From NCBI GenBank assembly GCA_023426345.1, contig JAFAAX010000108.1:1-14244 (forward strand): 14,244 bases of DNA. Direction: 5' to 3'. This DNA comes from Actinomycetes bacterium (GTDB lineage: Bacteria > Actinomycetota > Actinomycetes > Actinomycetales > Actinomycetaceae). Of this stretch, positions 11,855 through 14,244 are shown piece by piece (the first letter of the stretch is position 1; each line of letters starts with the position of its first letter). The translations under genes and the position numbers were made by a program. Below the pieces are notes generated by a model. The model was not told the DNA's origin. It saw only the letters and a list, made by a program, of their open reading frames with translations, and searched no databases.

Positions 11855-13888
11855 TCAGCTGCCGTTGCCCGTGGATGCGGGAGTGGAGGTGGAGGGCGTG
11901 GGCGTCGACTGCGGCCCCGTCGAGACGTACACCGTGATCGTGGTGCCCAGGTCCTGGGCGCCGGTGTCGGGGTCGATGCCGGACACCTTGCCGGCCTCGA
12001 CGTTGTCATCGGGTGCGTCCTGGCGCTGCGGCACGAGGCCGAGCTGCTGGAGCAGCGCGGCGACGTCCTCGTAGGACTGGTTCATGTACTGGTCCTGCGC
12101 GGGCAGGCTGACGCGCCCGGACGCCACATTGATGTTCACCGAGGAGCCCTTCGCGATGGCCGTCCCGGTGACGGGATCCGAGCTGATGATCCGGTCCTTC
12201 GACTGGGAGGGATCGTCGACGGAGGTCACCCGCCCCAGCGTGAGGCCGACGGCCGTGAGCGCCTCCCGCGCCTGGTCCTGGTCCATGCCGGTGAGGTCCG
12301 GCACGGAGACCTCCGCCTTGCCGCTGGACAGGTGGATCGTCACCATGCCGCCCGCCTCGATGGCGGCGCCCTCGCCGGGCTCGACGGCGGCGACCTTGCC
12401 CTCGGCGATGTCGTCGCTGGCCTGCTTGTCCCCCATCTGCCATTGGAGGCCGGCCTTCGTGATCGCGTCCTTCGCGGCCTGCTCGTCGGAGCCGACCAGG
12501 CCCTTGGGCACCGTCGTGTCCGCGCGTCCGGAGGACAGCCGGACCGTGACGGTGGAGCCGACGGCCGCCTGCGCGCCGGGCTGAGGATCGGACTGGGCGA
12601 CCAGGCCCTCCGCGACCGTGTCGTCGGCCACGGGGTCGCCCTCGGCGTAGACGAGCCCGACCTGCTCGACGGCGGCCTTCGCCGCGTCGGGCGTCATCGA
12701 GATGAGGTCGGCGGGCACGGTGGCCATGTCCGGGCCCTTGTTGTGCTGCCAGATCCCGAACGCGGCGGCGGCCGCGAGCAGCACCACCACGACGACCGCG
12801 ATGATGATGCTCCGCTTGCGCTTCTGAGCGGCCTCCTGCTCCTCGCGCTCGGCCTCGGCGGCGGCCGTGCGGCTCCCCGCCGCGCCGGCGCCGGTGGGGG
12901 CGTACATCTGGGTGCGGGTGGAGGCGGACTCCGGGGGAGGCGGCGGCGCCATCTGCATCGTGCGCGTCGAGGCGTCGCCCACCCCGGCGGCCGCGGCCCA
13001 CACGGAGGTGGCCGGCGCGTCGACGTCGGCGCCACGGGCGGCCCGGATGAGGTCCGCGCGCATCTCCGCGGCGGAGGAGTAGCGGTCCTCCCGGTTCTTC
13101 GCCAGCGCCTTCATGACGACCCGGTCCAGCTGGTCGGGCACATCCGGCGTCACCGACGAGGGCGTCGGCGGCGTCGCCGAGACGTGCTGGTAGGCGACGG
13201 CCACGGCTGTGTCCCCCTTGAACGGGGGGCGCCCGGTCAGCAGCTCGAACAGGACGACGCCCGTGGAGTAGAGGTCGGACCGCGTGTCCACCTGCTCCCC
13301 GCGCGCCTGCTCGGGCGAGAGGTACTGCGCGGTGCCGACGACGGCGTTCGTCTGCGTCATCGTCGCCTGGGAGTCGGTGAGGGCCCGGGCGATCCCGAAG
13401 TCCATCACCTTCACCTTGCCGTCGGTGGTGAGCATGATGTTGCCGGGCTTGATGTCGCGGTGGACCAGCCCTGCGGCGTGCGAGTACTCGAGGGCGGAGA
13501 GCACCCCGGAGACGATCTCGACGGCCTCGTTGATCGGCACGGGCGTCCCGTCGGAGAGCAGGTCCTTGACGGTGTGCCCCTCGACGTACTCCATCACGAT
13601 GTAGGGCACGGAGACCGCCCGCCCGTCCGGCGCGGTGAGGACCTCCTCGCCGGTGTCGTACACCGCGACGATGTTCGGATGGTTGAGGGAGGCCGCGGCC
13701 TGCGCCTCGCGGCGGAACCGCGCCTGGAACACGGAGTCGCGCGCCAGGTCTTGGCGGAGCATCTTGATGGCGACGATCCGGGACAGGCGCGTGTCGAAGC
13801 CCAGGTGCACCTCAGCCATGCCACCGCGCCCGATGAGCGAGCGCACCTCGTAGCGTCCGCCTAGACGATGGTCCATGGAGCTGTCCAT
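11855..13888 (-). CDS. pknB: PASTA-domain serine/threonine protein kinase PknB
   Basis: A 677-residue membrane receptor kinase controlling peptidoglycan synthesis and division. The kinase domain (about 13-280) has the Gly loop GRGGMAEVHLG, Lys42 in VAIK, HRDIKPGN (143-150), DFG (163-165) and activation-loop Thr178 and Thr180 in TMTQTNAVVGTAQYLSPEQ, matching the autophosphorylation sites of mycobacterial PknB. A Pro/Ala-rich juxtamembrane segment leads to a membrane helix (about 359-380). Four PASTA repeats (about 388-657) should bind muropeptides or lipid II outside the cell; a Ser/Thr/Pro tail follows. ATG at 13888 has GGAGG seven nt upstream, and a second Met four codons later is too far from it. 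The start overlaps the upstream gene by 28 nt. It is convergent with trpG. Confidence 0.95.
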   Translation of the reverse strand: MDSSMDHRLGGRYEVRSLIGRGGMAEVHLGFDTRLSRIVAIKMLRQDLARDSVFQARFRREAQAAASLNHPNIVAVYDTGEEVLTAPDGRAVSVPYIVMEYVEGHTVKDLLSDGTPVPINEAVEIVSGVLSALEYSHAAGLVHRDIKPGNIMLTTDGKVKVMDFGIARALTDSQATMTQTNAVVGTAQYLSPEQARGEQVDTRSDLYSTGVVLFELLTGRPPFKGDTAVAVAYQHVSATPPTPSSVTPDVPDQLDRVVMKALAKNREDRYSSAAEMRADLIRAARGADVDAPATSVWAAAAGVGDASTRTMQMAPPPPPESASTRTQMYAPTGAGAAGSRTAAAEAEREEQEAAQKRKRSIIIAVVVVVLLAAAAAFGIWQHNKGPDMATVPADLISMTPDAAKAAVEQVGLVYAEGDPVADDTVAEGLVAQSDPQPGAQAAVGSTVTVRLSSGRADTTVPKGLVGSDEQAAKDAITKAGLQWQMGDKQASDDIAEGKVAAVEPGEGAAIEAGGMVTIHLSSGKAEVSVPDLTGMDQDQAREALTAVGLTLGRVTSVDDPSQSKDRIISSDPVTGTAIAKGSSVNINVASGRVSLPAQDQYMNQSYEDVAALLQQLGLVPQRQDAPDDNVEAGKVSGIDPDTGAQDLGTTITVYVSTGPQSTPTPSTSTPASTGNGS

Positions 13889-14244
13889 GTTCCGGCCTCC
13901 TCGATGATGTGGGTTCCCGCTCCGAGCAGGGAGGGGAGCGAACCGAACTTGTTCTGGATCGTGGCGACGACGACCAGCAGCACCGTGATGATCATCAGCG
14001 CGATCACCGCGACCCGGCCGATGCGCTCAGCCCGCGAGAGCGGAGGCGCGACCGTGGAGCGGTTGAAACGGGTGGGCGTCGGCGCCGGGTGGGCGTCGGC
14101 CGCCCGGGCCGCCTCGCCGCGCGTCACGGAACGCCAGGCGGGCCGTCGGCCCGTCATCGACGAGGGCGACGCCGCCGGGCGGGCGCGACGTTCCCCGGGC
14201 GCCGCGGAGGATGCCCGGGCCGCGGGGGCCTTGGAGGACGCAGC
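13861..14244 (-). CDS. 3' end of a membrane-anchored protein, possibly a PknA-position kinase (partial)
   Basis: The frame is open to the window edge, so 127 C-terminal residues are visible. They comprise an Ala/Ser/Arg-rich low-complexity stretch, then one membrane helix (RIGRVAVIALMIITVLLVVVA) and a short external tail of about 40 residues ending APWTIV. An ATG at 14157 could give a 98-residue protein, but the coding-like frame continues upstream of it. In Mycobacterium this position is pknA, whose product ends in a Pro/Ala-rich linker, a membrane helix and a short outside tail, so a kinase C-terminus fits. No kinase motif is inside the window; a separate small membrane protein is the alternative. 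Its end overlaps the pknB start by 28 nt, implying one transcript. Confidence 0.55.
   Translation of the reverse strand, partial: AASSKAPAARASSAAPGERRARPAASPSSMTGRRPAWRSVTRGEAARAADAHPAPTPTRFNRSTVAPPLSRAERIGRVAVIALMIITVLLVVVATIQNKFGSLPSLLGAGTHIIEEAGTWTAPWTIV

Larger units (their letters stand above)
992..14168. repeat. Dispersed decamer GACGAGGGCG, ten exact copies
   Basis: Plus-strand copies are at 992-1001, 2706-2715, 3710-3719, 5408-5417, 7877-7886, 13155-13164 and 14159-14168. Minus-strand copies (CGCCCTCGTC) are at 2801-2810, 7945-7954 and 9543-9552. Copies lie in several reading frames (Pro-Ser-Ser, Ala-Leu-Val, Asp-Glu-Gly, Thr-Arg-Ala) and in intergenic DNA. The preceding base is C or T in eight of ten. 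The coordinates span the first to last copy, not a continuous element. Confidence 0.7.

Noticed and set aside
12332..13864. Long plus-strand open frame opposite pknB (510 codons)
   Set aside because: It is antisense to an unambiguous kinase gene, and the Arg/Gly/His-rich translation has no family features.
1..14244. A complete novel defence or mobile system
   Set aside because: Apart from the damaged toxin-antitoxin pair, genes are recognised housekeeping, transport or envelope functions in conserved order. No integrase, transposase, nuclease-helicase set or CRISPR repeat was seen.

Overview
The window is GC-rich (roughly 70% by eye), with dense genes, 4-bp start/stop overlaps and strong G/C preference at third codon positions, as in Actinomycetia. 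The right half carries a conserved origin-proximal actinobacterial block: ppiA, a rhomboid protease, crgA, a DUF881 gene, a class E sortase, a small membrane protein, trpG, then convergent pknB and the 3' end of another gene where pknA sits in Mycobacterium (compare M. tuberculosis Rv0009 to Rv0015c). The rhomboid and class E sortase inside this block suggest Actinomycetaceae or a relative. That assignment is an inference from family knowledge, not a database match.

Layout. 1-355 has no convincing gene. 356-822 is a toxin-antitoxin locus with an intact AbrB/MazE-type antitoxin and a PIN toxin that has lost most of its N-terminal half. 931-3876 (minus strand) is a polar amino-acid ABC importer operon in the order binding lipoprotein, permease, ATPase. 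3877-4340 is an intergenic region with two different tandem duplications, both with 22-bp spacing. 4341-4898 encodes an unrecognised short, probably secreted or membrane-tethered protein. 5010-6032 is a Cof-type HAD phosphatase. 6033-6314 holds a degenerate 62-bp-period repeat and a strong terminator. 6315-7181 (minus) encodes an Ala/Lys-rich amphipathic-helix membrane protein.

From 7345 rightwards: ppiA (cyclophilin), a structured 80-nt intergenic element, the rhomboid gene, and convergent crgA. Divergent from crgA runs a tight rightward run, DUF881 - srtE - 53-aa membrane protein - trpG, coupled by overlapping or closely spaced ends. It meets pknB head-on at a large imperfect inverted repeat. 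pknB overlaps the end of an upstream gene truncated by the window edge. Together the right half links cell-wall growth and division (CrgA, PknB with four PASTA domains, sortase E) with one biosynthetic gene (trpG).

Beyond the genes, the most notable signals are a decamer, GACGAGGGCG, present ten times on either strand where well under one copy is expected by chance, and a compact element after ppiA that can fold as a three-way junction whose closing stem is made from two inverted copies of that decamer. No rRNA, tRNA, insertion sequence, CRISPR array or complete novel defence system was seen.
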